DNA of 14,645 nucleotides from Hyphomicrobiales bacterium (GTDB taxonomy: Bacteria; Pseudomonadota; Alphaproteobacteria; Rhizobiales; JAUVMS01): contig JAUVMS010000022.1 in assembly GCA_030600135.1 (NCBI GenBank), positions 1-14,645 of the forward strand, given 5' to 3'. A program made the position numbers and the translations under genes. The stretch's first letter is position 1. Each line of letters begins with the position of its first letter. The notes beneath the pieces were generated by a model. It did not search any database and had not been told where the DNA came from. It was given only the letters and a program-made list of their open reading frames with translations. Shown piece by piece: positions 1-7,259 of the stretch.

Positions 1-606
1 CAGGTCCGGTACCGTCGGGCCCGAACCGATGATGGAAAAGTCGTCGCCTGGCACATCCGATATGGCGAGCGTCGCCACCCTGGCGCCATTGGCGGCCTGG
101 GCAAGGCGCCCGCCCTTGATGGCCGACAGGTGCTTCCTGACGCAGTTCATCTCGCTGATGGTGGCGCCGGATCTGAGCAGCGCGCGATTGACCTCCTGCT
201 TTTCCTCGAGCGTGATGCCGCCGGCAGGTAGGGTCAACAGCGCGGACGCGCCGCCCGACATCAAGACGATGACCAAATCGTCTGCGGTGGCCTCGGAAAC
301 GCGTTCGAGAATGCGTTTGGCGCCTGTGAGACCAGCGGCGTCCGGCACCGGATGGGAGGCTTCGACGACCTCGATCCGCTGGCATGGAACGCCGTGTCCA
401 TAGCGTGTGATCACCAGCCCTGAAAGATCACCGCTCCAGTGATCCTCGACCGCCCGCGCCATGGCAGCCGCCGCCTTGCCCGCGCCGACGACCAGCGTTC
501 GACCTGAACCGGGCTCGGGCAGGTTGGCCGGCACGCATTGCGCCGGTTGGGCCGAGGCGACGGCGGCGCCAAACAGTTTTCTAAGTATCACGTCTGGTGA
601 GTTCAT
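1..606 (-). CDS. glycerate 2-kinase (MOFRL/DUF4147 family), N-terminal part
   Basis: The minus strand from ATG at 606 stays open for 202 codons to the window edge, so the C-terminal half is missing. Motifs seen in order: a Gly/Ala-rich VVGAGKAAAAMA at about residues 39-50, a SGGASALL loop at about 118, CVRKHLSAIKGGRLA at about 153-167, ISDVPGDD and IGSGPT near the cut. These are the conserved blocks of class II glycerate kinases (GckA/TtuD type), which phosphorylate D-glycerate to 2-phosphoglycerate in the cytosol, in the serine cycle or in glyoxylate/tartrate use. Family members are about 420-430 residues, so roughly half is here. No start codon lies just upstream in frame and no strong Shine-Dalgarno sequence is visible. 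Older annotation calls such proteins hydroxypyruvate reductase; the kinase call is family knowledge. The downstream neighbours, which would tell the pathway, are outside the window. Confidence 0.9.
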   Translation of the reverse strand, partial: MNSPDVILRKLFGAAVASAQPAQCVPANLPEPGSGRTLVVGAGKAAAAMARAVEDHWSGDLSGLVITRYGHGVPCQRIEVVEASHPVPDAAGLTGAKRILERVSEATADDLVIVLMSGGASALLTLPAGGITLEEKQEVNRALLRSGATISEMNCVRKHLSAIKGGRLAQAANGARVATLAISDVPGDDFSIIGSGPTVPDL

Positions 607-834
607 GGTTTTGACCGGTTTGGCAACATTCCGCTTTCGTAGCAACGAAGAGATTTTTGTGCCAGTTCAAGCTCGCCGACGGGCCTGAGGCATGATGAAG
701 CGTCGAATGCGTGCGCATTCCGCACAGGAGCGAGAGGGGTCATCGCCTATTTGCGGGGTGCCGGTGTATCGCTTGGTGCCAACTTATCGGGGGCCCCAAA
801 TGATCTTGCTCTATTGGCTTGCGTTGCCGGTCGT

Positions 835-1023
835 CTATTTCGGCGCGCAGCGCCCAAAGAGCGCGAACGAGATCCCGAGGCCGCTGACGCTCGCCGTCAA
901 TGTGCCGTCGCTCAGATAGAACGTCGCGCTCCAGACGTTTTTGTCCTGCTCGCCATGGAGAAAAATTGCTGAATCCGTCCTGCGAACGGCCTCGATGTTC
1001 TCCACACGACGGGGCTTGTTCAT
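835..1023 (-). CDS. possible small protein of unknown function
   Basis: A 62-codon reading frame from ATG at 1023 to TAG at 835. It could instead start at GTG 1098, giving 87 residues. An AAGGAG lies upstream of the ATG but about 15 bases away, too far for an ideal ribosome site. The C-terminal half (around WSATFYLSDGTLTASVSGLGISFALFG) alternates polar and apolar residues as a small beta protein might, and codon use is plausible. I do not recognise the family. The flanking stretches 607-834 and 1024-1284 show no convincing gene, RNA or repeat. If this ORF is not real, 607-1284 is an empty gap between the glycerate kinase and hdeD-like genes. Confidence 0.3.
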   Translation of the reverse strand: MNKPRRVENIEAVRRTDSAIFLHGEQDKNVWSATFYLSDGTLTASVSGLGISFALFGRCAPK

Positions 1024-1284
1024 AGCCGCAGACGCAATCTCCTTTTTCTCAATGTTCAAGGTGATGATTGGTGCAATGCTGATCTGCTCGGGCGACACCC
1101 GCTCGCAGGGGCGGTAGGCGACATACTGCTTGCCTTGGTAGGTGTCTCAGCCATGGCCTCGGTCGCGCCGATGGTTCGCGCGAGTGCGCCAAGTCGCTTC
1201 TCCCTGTTGACGCAGATGTGGGCGTGCGGCGAAGGGCGGGTGCCTTTAAGACCTCGCTCGCAAATCTTCAAAGAGTGCCGACGT

Positions 1285-1887
1285 TCAGGCTGCGGCGGTT
1301 GATTGTGTGCTGTCGGCGTTACGGCCGGCGAGTGCAATGAAGATGAAGCTCCAACCAGAGGAAAGGAGGTTAATTCCCGCGAGCAAACCAATGGCCCATG
1401 TGGCGCTACTCGGCAGCCCCATCGTGATCAGGACGCCGGCAAGGATTGCGACGATGCCGCTAAAGAGCAGATAGCCCCAACCTGCCTCAGGCTTCATGCG
1501 GAAGGAGAGCACGACCTCGAACATGCCCTCGACAACGAACAAAATGGCTAGCATTACGGTGAGGGGCAAGATACCCGTTAGCGGGAAGAACGCCAGCCAA
1601 GCACCGGCGAACACGTAGAGTGCGCCGACCAAAATGTCGAGCAGAACACCGCGCCATCCCTGCGCCCCGAAGGCGTGGATGAAGTGCGAGATGCCGCCGA
1701 TCAAGAACACCCATCCCAACGCAACCTTTGCGGCGATGGTAGAGACGAACGGGAATAGTATGGCGGCAAACCCCAGCACAACCAGGAGTATTCCCAACGC
1801 TAGGAACCAGCCCCAGTTGCGAGCGACTGCACCCTGAACCTCGGCCAGCTCGGCCTCGAATTGCTTCTGAGAAGATTGATCGGCCAT
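1285..1887 (-). CDS. HdeD family membrane protein (DUF308)
   Basis: A 200-residue integral membrane protein with six apolar segments at about 26-46, 52-73, 81-101, 106-127, 136-156 and 162-187. A charged soluble N-terminus of about 22 residues precedes them, and there is a short polar tail. The pattern, with LGILLVVLGFAAI in the first segment, GWVFLIGGISHFIHAF in the second and glycines at the segment centres, is that of the HdeD/DUF308 family. Escherichia coli HdeD is linked to acid resistance at high cell density, but the molecular activity is not established and most relatives are untested. The ATG at 1887 has GGAG eight bases upstream, which supports this start. The AI-2E-type transporter lies 150 bases upstream on the same strand; co-transcription is possible but not shown. 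Family call firm, function uncertain. Confidence 0.88.
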   Translation of the reverse strand: MADQSSQKQFEAELAEVQGAVARNWGWFLALGILLVVLGFAAILFPFVSTIAAKVALGWVFLIGGISHFIHAFGAQGWRGVLLDILVGALYVFAGAWLAFFPLTGILPLTVMLAILFVVEGMFEVVLSFRMKPEAGWGYLLFSGIVAILAGVLITMGLPSSATWAIGLLAGINLLSSGWSFIFIALAGRNADSTQSTAAA

Positions 1888-2037
1888 CTAAGTCGCTCCA
1901 CGCCAAACTGTTTCTTGGGCGAATTGAGTTTAAGTCTCTCCCGACATTGCATCAGTATAAACTCTCGTAGAAACAGCTTATACAAATGGTCACAACTTGG
2001 CTACGTCTGAATCTATATTTGCGTTCTACTAAAAGGA

Positions 2038-3123
2038 CTATTTCGCAGTTGGTGAATCTAGCGAATTTAGAGTGAGTTGCTCATCGTTTGACAGTAGCAC
2101 CGCGACCCAGCGCCAACTCGGGATGTGCGAGCACACGATCATCGTCATGGCGGTGATGGGGACGGACAGAAACATGCCGACGAGCCCCCAAATCGTCCCC
2201 CAAAAAGTCAATGACAGTATGATGACAAAAGAGCTCAGGTTGAGCGAGCGGCCCATTATCGCCGGTTCGATGACGTTGCCGATGAAAAACTGGATGCCCG
2301 ACAGAAACACCGCGATGACAAAGAACTGCCAGGTCGTGTCGAACTGCACGATCGCAAGCAGGGCCGGAAAGACGACACCGAGAATGGAGCCGATGTTCGG
2401 AATGTAGTTGAGCATGAATATCAAGAACGACCAGGTCTCGGCGAAATCAACGCCCAAGCCCTTCAATACGATGTAACTGCTCAGGCCGGTCAGGATGCTC
2501 AAAAGTGTTTTCATCCAGAGATAACGCTGGATGCCCGTGGCGACCGAGGTTGCCAACTTGTGAACGTCCTTGGCCGAGGCGGTATCTGCAAAGAGTATGA
2601 TGAGCTTGCGGGTCAACTGTCCGCGCCCGGCCATGAGGAAAGCGATGTAGATGATGACCAGACCGAAGCTCGCGAGCAGTGAGCCGGCCGAACCCAAGAG
2701 CGCGGGGATACGGTTCGTGGGGTTAAGTTCGCGCAATGCCTGTTCGAACTTGGCGGTTGCCGTCGGACCGATGAATTTAACGACGTCGCCGATCAGAATC
2801 TCGAAGCGCTCGATGTAGCGGGGCCATGCCGCCGAGACTGCGTCAGCTTGGCCCGATAGTATCTTGAAGACGAACCAAAAGCATAAGCTGACGAGACCGA
2901 TGCCGAGGATTGTGGCGAGCCAGCGGGGCGATGTGCGGCCGGCAAAGCGGATCCTGGCAATGCGGTCGACGGTGGCGTTGAGGAGCGTTGTGAGCAGCAA
3001 GGCGACGGCGAGCGGCAAGAGAAAACCGCGGCCGTAGATCAAGCAGGCCAGCACCACCCCGAAAGCCACCACCAACATGGGTGCCGTCTTTGTGTCGGGT
3101 AGTGGCGCTGAGCCAGATGTCAT
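2038..3123 (-). CDS. AI-2E family transporter (PerM/YdiK/TqsA-like)
   Basis: A 361-residue protein of usual family length. Two apolar segments follow the N-terminus (about 16-30 and 32-48), a third lies at about 67-87, a soluble middle follows, and then several membrane segments run from about 145 to 340. The C-terminal half carries family-typical stretches: MLNYIPNIGSILGVV with its Asn-Tyr-Ile-Pro core, the GNVIEPAIMGRSLNLS segment, and WGLVGMFLSVPITA. This is the AI-2E transporter family (PF01594). Members are inner-membrane proteins; TqsA was proposed to export autoinducer-2, and others act as Na+/H+ antiporters or have no known substrate. No luxS is present here, so no quorum-sensing role should be assumed. 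The ATG at 3123 has only a weak ribosome site; a second Met at residue 16 is a possible start. Confidence 0.9.
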   Translation of the reverse strand: MTSGSAPLPDTKTAPMLVVAFGVVLACLIYGRGFLLPLAVALLLTTLLNATVDRIARIRFAGRTSPRWLATILGIGLVSLCFWFVFKILSGQADAVSAAWPRYIERFEILIGDVVKFIGPTATAKFEQALRELNPTNRIPALLGSAGSLLASFGLVIIYIAFLMAGRGQLTRKLIILFADTASAKDVHKLATSVATGIQRYLWMKTLLSILTGLSSYIVLKGLGVDFAETWSFLIFMLNYIPNIGSILGVVFPALLAIVQFDTTWQFFVIAVFLSGIQFFIGNVIEPAIMGRSLNLSSFVIILSLTFWGTIWGLVGMFLSVPITAMTMIVCSHIPSWRWVAVLLSNDEQLTLNSLDSPTAK

Positions 3124-3595
3124 GAATGCAAGCCGTATTTCTCACCACCACGCGGATCGGCATCGCTTCGGGCGGCATTTGGACTGGGTGTCCGATAGAT
3201 CTAAATGTAACTTGTGACCATTGCAATTGAAGCAGTGATCGTTTGGCGGATGCTTGAAGATTTACTCGAGCACGACTTTTTCCGAGCAAGTTAGGCAGGT
3301 TTGCTGGATTTCTGCGCTGGGTGGGTTGCGCCAATATTCTGGCACGACAGCTCCGATTTGGGGCCAATCAGCATGTGCGACCGCCAAATCACATGAAATT
3401 CATACAGAAACATTGATTTGCATCGCCCGGATTAACGCTGGCGAAAGAACGCTTTCGGATAATCTCGACGGATCGAGCTCGTAAGAGTAATTCTCATCGA
3501 ATGATCTACAACTCCAAATGTTTATCTAGAGAACAATCAGATTAACGAAGTCTTTGGTTTGTAGAATCTTGTGCCTTAGGGCGAAAGGACCTGGA
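3124..3595. other. intergenic region between two divergent genes
   Basis: This 472-base gap separates the start of the AI-2E-type gene (minus) from rfbB (plus), so it should hold promoters for both. It is richer in A and T than its flanks, especially the last 120 bases before rfbB. I found no convincing -35/-10 pair, operator, RNA gene or conserved ORF. A 76-codon frame at 3254-3484 has no recognisable content and I treat it as chance. Confidence 0.6.
3584..3589 (+). promoter_or_regulatory. ribosome binding site of rfbB
   Basis: AAAGGA lies six bases before the ATG at 3596. It fixes the rfbB start at 3596 rather than at the upstream TTG 3554, which would add 14 unrelated residues ahead of the Rossmann strand. 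Confidence 0.7.
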
Positions 3596-4663
3596 ATGCG
3601 CGTGCTTGTTACAGGGGGGGCCGGTTTTATCGGCTCGGCGCTTTGTCGACACCTCGTGGCCCGAAGCGGCTGCGAGGTCATGAACGTCGACAAACTGACT
3701 TACGCCGCCAACTTGAACTCTCTCAAGCCCATTGCCGATAGCGATCGGTACCACTTTGTCAAGGCAGACATCTGTGATCGCGCTGCCATGGAGCAGGTCT
3801 TCGAACGATTTCAGCCTGAGGCGGTGATGAACCTGGCGGCCGAGAGCCATGTCGATCGGTCGATCACGGGGGCCGGAGCGTTCATCGAAACCAATATCGT
3901 CGGCACCTACACGATGCTCGAGGCGGCGCGCGACTATTGGTGCGGGCTCGACGATCGGGCACAGCAGAGCTTTCGATTTCTGCATGTGTCGACAGACGAG
4001 GTTTACGGTTCACTGGGCGCTGAGGGATTGTTCGAGGAAATCACACCCTACGATCCGAGTTCGCCCTATTCAGCGAGCAAGGCGGCGAGCGATCATCTTT
4101 GTCTCGCCTGGCAGCGAACCTATGGTCTGCCGGTGCTGATCTCCAATTGCTCGAACAATTATGGGCCCTACCATTTTCCGGAAAAGCTCATTCCGCTGAT
4201 TATTCTCAACGCGCTGGACGGTCGAGAGCTTCCGATTTACGGCGATGGATCAAACGTGCGGGACTGGCTCTATGTCGATGATCATGCCCGCGCCCTCGAG
4301 CTTGTCGTCCGTGACGGAGCGGTTGGCGAAACCTACAACGTCGGCGGGCGAAACGAGCGCACGAACCTCGAGGTTGTCTCGCGGATCTGCCGATTGCTGG
4401 ATCGCTATCATCCGCAGGGTGCACCGCACGACCGGCTCATTACATTTGTCGCCGACCGGCCTGGCCACGACGAACGCTATGCAATCGACGCCACGAAACT
4501 AGAGACGGAGTTGGGTTGGCGGGCGCAAGAAACATTTGAGACGGGTCTTGAAAAGACGGTGTGCTGGTATCTGGACAATCGCGATTGGTGGATGCCCTTG
4601 CGTGAGGGCGTCTACGGCGGCGAGCGGCTCGGATTGATCGAGCCGGAAGAGGCCGTCGCCTAG
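3596..4663 (+). CDS. rfbB: dTDP-glucose 4,6-dehydratase
   Basis: A 355-residue extended short-chain dehydrogenase of the length usual for RfbB. It converts dTDP-glucose to dTDP-4-keto-6-deoxyglucose, the second step of dTDP-L-rhamnose and related sugar synthesis, in the cytosol with bound NAD+. Seen in order: the GGAGFIG nucleotide-binding turn at residues 7-13, NLAAESHVDRSI at about 79-90, the catalytic Thr-Asp-Glu in STDEVYG (133-135), Tyr158 and Lys162 in YSASKA, SNCSNNYGPYHFPEKLIP, and the substrate-site RPGHDERYAID. These residues separate RfbB from general UDP-sugar epimerases. The start is supported by AAAGGA. The gene stands alone: rfbA, rfbC and rfbD, which normally accompany it, are not in the window, so the final sugar is unknown. 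It ends 98 bases from the convergent yacG; no clear terminator is visible between them. Confidence 0.95.
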   Translation: MRVLVTGGAGFIGSALCRHLVARSGCEVMNVDKLTYAANLNSLKPIADSDRYHFVKADICDRAAMEQVFERFQPEAVMNLAAESHVDRSITGAGAFIETNIVGTYTMLEAARDYWCGLDDRAQQSFRFLHVSTDEVYGSLGAEGLFEEITPYDPSSPYSASKAASDHLCLAWQRTYGLPVLISNCSNNYGPYHFPEKLIPLIILNALDGRELPIYGDGSNVRDWLYVDDHARALELVVRDGAVGETYNVGGRNERTNLEVVSRICRLLDRYHPQGAPHDRLITFVADRPGHDERYAIDATKLETELGWRAQETFETGLEKTVCWYLDNRDWWMPLREGVYGGERLGLIEPEEAVA

Positions 4664-4761
4664 ATCGGCCTGGCAGTTCTAGGATCGGCAAAATCGATGC
4701 TGCGCGGCGGGCCTGGATAATCCATCACCCCCGAGGCTTGGCAATCGAATGTGACTAACGC

Positions 4762-4974
4762 TTAGGATTGGCTACCGTCGTCATTGGGGGCGACCGGCAA
4801 TTCGCCGTCCTCCTCGGTGTCGGGATGGCCCGGAATCGCATACCTACCGCCTAGCCAGCGGCCAAGGTCGAGATTTGCGCAGCGCTTCGAGCAAAACGGA
4901 CGATAGTCGTGTTGCGTCGACGCCCTGCAGACAGGGCAGCGCTGGGAACCGTTTTTGTTGGGTTTCTTGGTCAT
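4762..4974 (-). CDS. yacG: DNA gyrase inhibitor YacG (zinc-ribbon protein)
   Basis: A 70-residue protein with the YacG zinc site: Cys13 and Cys16 in CPVC, Cys28 and Cys32 in FCSKRC, followed by the family block ANLDLGRWLGGRYAIPG and an acidic, disordered-looking tail. YacG of E. coli binds GyrB and blocks DNA binding by gyrase. A longer reading from TTG at 5028 would overlap the 3' end of maf and add 18 residues with no family resemblance, so I chose the ATG at 4974. The gene is last in the housekeeping block, 31 bases after maf, and is probably co-transcribed with it. The length is slightly above the usual 60-65 residues. Confidence 0.92.
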   Translation of the reverse strand: MTKKPNKNGSQRCPVCRASTQHDYRPFCSKRCANLDLGRWLGGRYAIPGHPDTEEDGELPVAPNDDGSQS

Positions 4975-5005
4975 CGGCTCTGGGCGGTGTTGAGGCGCGG
5001 CCCGG

Positions 5006-5752
5006 CTAACCGGCGTCCGTTTCTCCAAACTTCAACCAGTTGAAATAAACCGGAAATCCTTCTCCCACCAACATGTTTACAACCTCGGTCACGGGTAGGC
5101 CGACGACGTTGGTGTAGGAACCGATCAACTTGTATACGAACGAACTGGCCAAGCCTTGAATGGCATAGCCGCCTGCCTTTCCGCGCCACTCACGCGAGGC
5201 AATGTAGCTGTCGATCTCATGCTCGTTCAAACGCTTGAAGCGCACACGCGTCTCGGAAACCTTGCGCCTCGCGCGGTCATCGGGGGTGATCAAATGCACT
5301 GCGGTCACGACGCGATGCGAGCGTCCCGACAAGAGCTGCAGGGAGGCGACAGCCTGCTCGACGAACTGCGGCTTTGTGAGCACCCGTCGACCAACCGAGA
5401 CGACGGTGTCAGCCGCCAACACATAGGCGTCGGCCAATTCCTTGTCGTTGGCGATCTGGTCGCGAGCGGCCTCGGCCTTTGCGCGGGCAAGGCGAATCGC
5501 GAGGGTGCGTGGCGCTTCGCCCTTGGCGGGTGTTTCGTCAATGGTGGTCGGGCGCAGCGCATCGGGCTCGATGCCGACTTGCGCCAACAGGGCCAAGCGG
5601 CGCGGCGAGGCGCTGGCCAGCACAAGCTTGGGGCGCAGCTCGGCGCGCCTGCCCGTCGGCTTGGTCCGCGCGCGCAGCCGTCGCAGCGTCTCATGACGTG
5701 GCTGATCTGTCCTGCTTAGCGCGCTCAGGGATGCGTCTTTTGGTGAGATCAT
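5006..5752 (-). CDS. maf: Maf family nucleoside triphosphate pyrophosphatase
   Basis: Maf proteins hydrolyse non-canonical or pyrimidine nucleoside triphosphates to monophosphates and are linked to septum formation and nucleotide-pool cleaning. In the 248-residue reading, SASPRR (47-52) is the family's substrate loop, AADTVV (113-118) holds the catalytic Asp115, and the C-terminal KAGGYAIQG and GSYTNVVGLP are both family signatures. The core begins near residue 40 (RPKLVLASASPRR), where relatives normally start. The extra 40 residues come from the only ATG downstream of the in-frame TAG at 5759-5761. That ATG sits inside the decayed infA remnant, and part of the extension is infA 3' sequence read in another frame. 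No ATG, GTG or TTG lies in frame between it and the core. The start is therefore uncertain and a CTG start is possible. Function call firm; subtype (dTTP/UTP or m7GTP) not resolved. Confidence 0.93.
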   Translation of the reverse strand: MISPKDASLSALSRTDQPRHETLRRLRARTKPTGRRAELRPKLVLASASPRRLALLAQVGIEPDALRPTTIDETPAKGEAPRTLAIRLARAKAEAARDQIANDKELADAYVLAADTVVSVGRRVLTKPQFVEQAVASLQLLSGRSHRVVTAVHLITPDDRARRKVSETRVRFKRLNEHEIDSYIASREWRGKAGGYAIQGLASSFVYKLIGSYTNVVGLPVTEVVNMLVGEGFPVYFNWLKFGETDAG

Positions 5753-5927
5753 GTGGTGCTATCTCAATCAGCACGCCGCAGCGGTTGGGAACGCGCACGC
5801 GCTACTTGCGTTTCCGGCCGGCTGTTTGCGCGACATTCTCATGCCTAAATTCCAGCTCGACCTGACCAGAATTGGGCAAAACCTCGATAGATCGGCCTGG
5901 AAGTCCGATCAGCTCCTCATTGCGATC
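5691..5927 (-). pseudogene. infA: decayed infA (translation initiation factor IF-1)
   Basis: Read on the minus strand from 5927, this stretch gives an IF-1-like protein of about 70 codons followed by a short tail to TGA at 5691-5693. Matching blocks in order: NEELI (IF-1: KEELI or similar), PG, EVLPNS, VELE, HE, TAGRKRK (IF-1: TAGRMRK), then after the stop RVRV, VLIEIAPHDLTKRRI (IF-1: VxVEMTPYDLTKGRI) and a final basic Lys. Damage: an in-frame TAG at 5802-5804 where IF-1 has the Asn after MRK, no ATG, GTG or TTG at the expected start (GAT stands there), one codon missing after the LPN motif, and many substitutions at positions usually fixed. The position, strand and neighbours (phosphatase upstream, maf downstream) are exactly where infA belongs in Hyphomicrobiales. 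IF-1 is essential in E. coli, so a functional copy is expected elsewhere. It overlaps the reading frame given for maf. Confidence 0.82.
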
Positions 5928-6053
5928 GTGCCTCTGTAGCCAGGTTTTGGCGGAGAATGATGAGGTCGTAGGGTAAAATCAAGTCGTGAATTCAACCATC
6001 CCATAATAGTTCCAGAGGATGTGCTGGCATGTGTCGGTTTCGACAGATGCCAG

Positions 6054-6530
6054 TCAGGCTGGCGGCGCGCCCGGAACGGGAAAACGCTCCTTGATCCTTT
6101 TGAACAGGTTGTCGCGGCAGGCACGATAGGCATCAAGTATCTGTTCGCGGCTGCCTTGTATGATCGTGGGGTCCATCGTCGGCCAATAGACTACGTCGAC
6201 CGCCATTGTTCTGGTGAGTTCGAGCGCTTGGTGGTGGGCCTCCGGCGAGAGCGAGACGACGATGTCGAACGACGTGTCGTGAAGCTGGTCGATGGTGTGG
6301 GGGACATGCTCTGAGACGTCGATGCCAATCTCGTCCATCACCGCGATGACGAAGGGGTCGGGCTCGCCCGCTCTCACCCCGGCCGAGGCGACATAAACCT
6401 TGCGACCAGCCAAATGGCGCAAAATGGCGGCAGCCATGGGCGAGCGCACCGCATTCATACTGCAGGCAAATAGAACCGCACCGGGAAGCTCGCGCGCCTC
6501 GTCGCTGGCGCGGTCGCCCGGCATGACCAT
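6054..6530 (-). CDS. low-molecular-weight protein tyrosine phosphatase family protein
   Basis: A 158-residue protein with the phosphatase P-loop Cys-X5-Arg-Ser at residues 23-30 (CSMNAVRS), directly after the first beta strand (AVLFA), and the second catalytic element Asp120-Pro in WPTMDPT. This is the LMW-PTP/arsenate reductase fold. The MNAVRSPMA variant loop is typical of the copy that lies between the UPF0262 and infA genes in rhizobia and relatives; its physiological substrate is not established. It should not be called arsenate reductase: there is no ars operon here. The first 17 residues are polar and may be flexible. The ATG at 6530 is followed by a second at codon 3, either of which could be used. 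A gap of 197 bases separates it from the UPF0262 gene, with a perfect stem-loop near its start. Confidence 0.88.
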   Translation of the reverse strand: MVMPGDRASDEARELPGAVLFACSMNAVRSPMAAAILRHLAGRKVYVASAGVRAGEPDPFVIAVMDEIGIDVSEHVPHTIDQLHDTSFDIVVSLSPEAHHQALELTRTMAVDVVYWPTMDPTIIQGSREQILDAYRACRDNLFKRIKERFPVPGAPPA

Positions 6531-6548
6531 GGCTAAGACCTGTTGGCG

Positions 6549-6573
6549 GTCACCGCATCAATCCGGCGGTGAC
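6549..6573 (-). repeat. perfect 8-bp stem-loop just upstream of the phosphatase gene
   Basis: GTCACCGC at 6549-6556 pairs with GCGGTGAC at 6566-6573 across a nine-base loop. On the transcript it would fold 18 bases before the ATG at 6530. No T-run follows on either strand, so it is not a standard intrinsic terminator. It could be an mRNA structure that affects translation, or a remnant of longer intergenic sequence. Confidence 0.5.
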
Positions 6574-6727
6574 AAGTGGGTTTACCAGCAAGGTTCGACT
6601 GCGTTGGCGGGGTGAGCGTGGCGTCGAGCTGTCGCGGTACACTTCGGCCGTGTTGCCGACACCGCCTTGAAGCGATTTCTAAGGTCCTGCCACCTGCTCG
6701 ACGTTCCCGATTGGATCTGATCACGCC

Positions 6728-7222
6728 CTAGCCCTTCCAGTGCAATGCACAAATCAGCGTGAAAAGCCGGCGCGCGGTATCGAAATCGACGGCGATCTTG
6801 CCGTCCAAACGGGTCATCAGCAGCCGGCTGCCTTCGTCGTGGAGGCCGCGTCGACCCATATCGATGGCTTCGATTCTACTCGGCGGTGCGGTCTTGATGG
6901 CATCGAAATAGCTTTCACAAACAATGAAGTAGTCCTTGACGATGCGGCGGAACGGCTTGAGCGACAGCATGAATGTCGTGAGGTGAACCTCGCCGTTGTC
7001 GGCGATCGCGAAGACCAGACGGTCCTCGGCAATGGACACGGCGAGGCGATAGGGACCGTTGTCATGGCCTTGGAGTGAAAAAAAGTTGCTCTCCAACAGA
7101 TCGAAAATCGCGACCTCGCGCTCGTGCTCGATGTCGGGCGTGTTGCGACCGATGGAAGCCGGATCGAGGGTCACCTCAATCAGCCTCAGTTCCCTGTCGC
7201 CGTTTTCTGCCCCTTCAGTCAT
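6728..7222 (-). CDS. UPF0262 family protein
   Basis: A 164-residue soluble protein with the features of UPF0262 (PF06793), an alphaproteobacterial family of unknown function. Seen: LRLIEVTLDPASIGR near the N-terminus, HEREVAIFDLLESN, the central YRLAVSIAEDRLVFAI, LSLKPFRRIVKDYFIVCESYFDAIKTAPPSRIEAIDMGRRGLHDEGS and a Leu-Cys-Ala-Leu-His C-terminus (ICALHWKG). The length matches the family. The gene lies between hisD (gap of 37 bases) and the phosphatase, the order seen widely in Hyphomicrobiales, and is probably in one transcript with hisD. No membrane segment or signal peptide. No function is assigned. Confidence 0.92.
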   Translation of the reverse strand: MTEGAENGDRELRLIEVTLDPASIGRNTPDIEHEREVAIFDLLESNFFSLQGHDNGPYRLAVSIAEDRLVFAIADNGEVHLTTFMLSLKPFRRIVKDYFIVCESYFDAIKTAPPSRIEAIDMGRRGLHDEGSRLLMTRLDGKIAVDFDTARRLFTLICALHWKG

Positions 7223-7259
7223 GATTGGAAGTTAGCGTCGATCTCGCTGCAATTACCAG

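Noticed and set aside
2038..3123. Quorum-sensing exporter role for the AI-2E family gene
   Set aside because: The family name comes from one proposed function; no luxS or lsr gene is present and many members transport other things.
1985..3230. Shared TTGTGACCATT in opposite orientation upstream of the hdeD-like gene and in the 3124-3595 gap
   Set aside because: Eleven-base matches are expected many times by chance here, and the distances to the starts and orientations do not agree with a common regulator site.
4661..5900. Shared 13-mer TAGATCGGCCTGG at 4661-4673 and 5888-5900
   Set aside because: In a window of this size one or two 13-base matches are expected by chance, and the flanks do not match.
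5909..6136. Minus-strand 75-codon frame in the slot expected for infA
   Set aside because: The product does not resemble IF-1 or anything I know. The IF-1 resemblance is in a different frame, interrupted by a stop.
6054..6530. Arsenate reductase
   Set aside because: The fold is shared, but no arsR, arsB or other arsenic gene is nearby, and the MNAVRS loop and position fit the conserved phosphatase of this housekeeping block.
6533..6724. Minus-strand 63-codon frame between the UPF0262 and phosphatase genes
   Set aside because: Arg-rich product with no recognisable family; it passes through the perfect stem-loop and fills a gap that relatives do not have.
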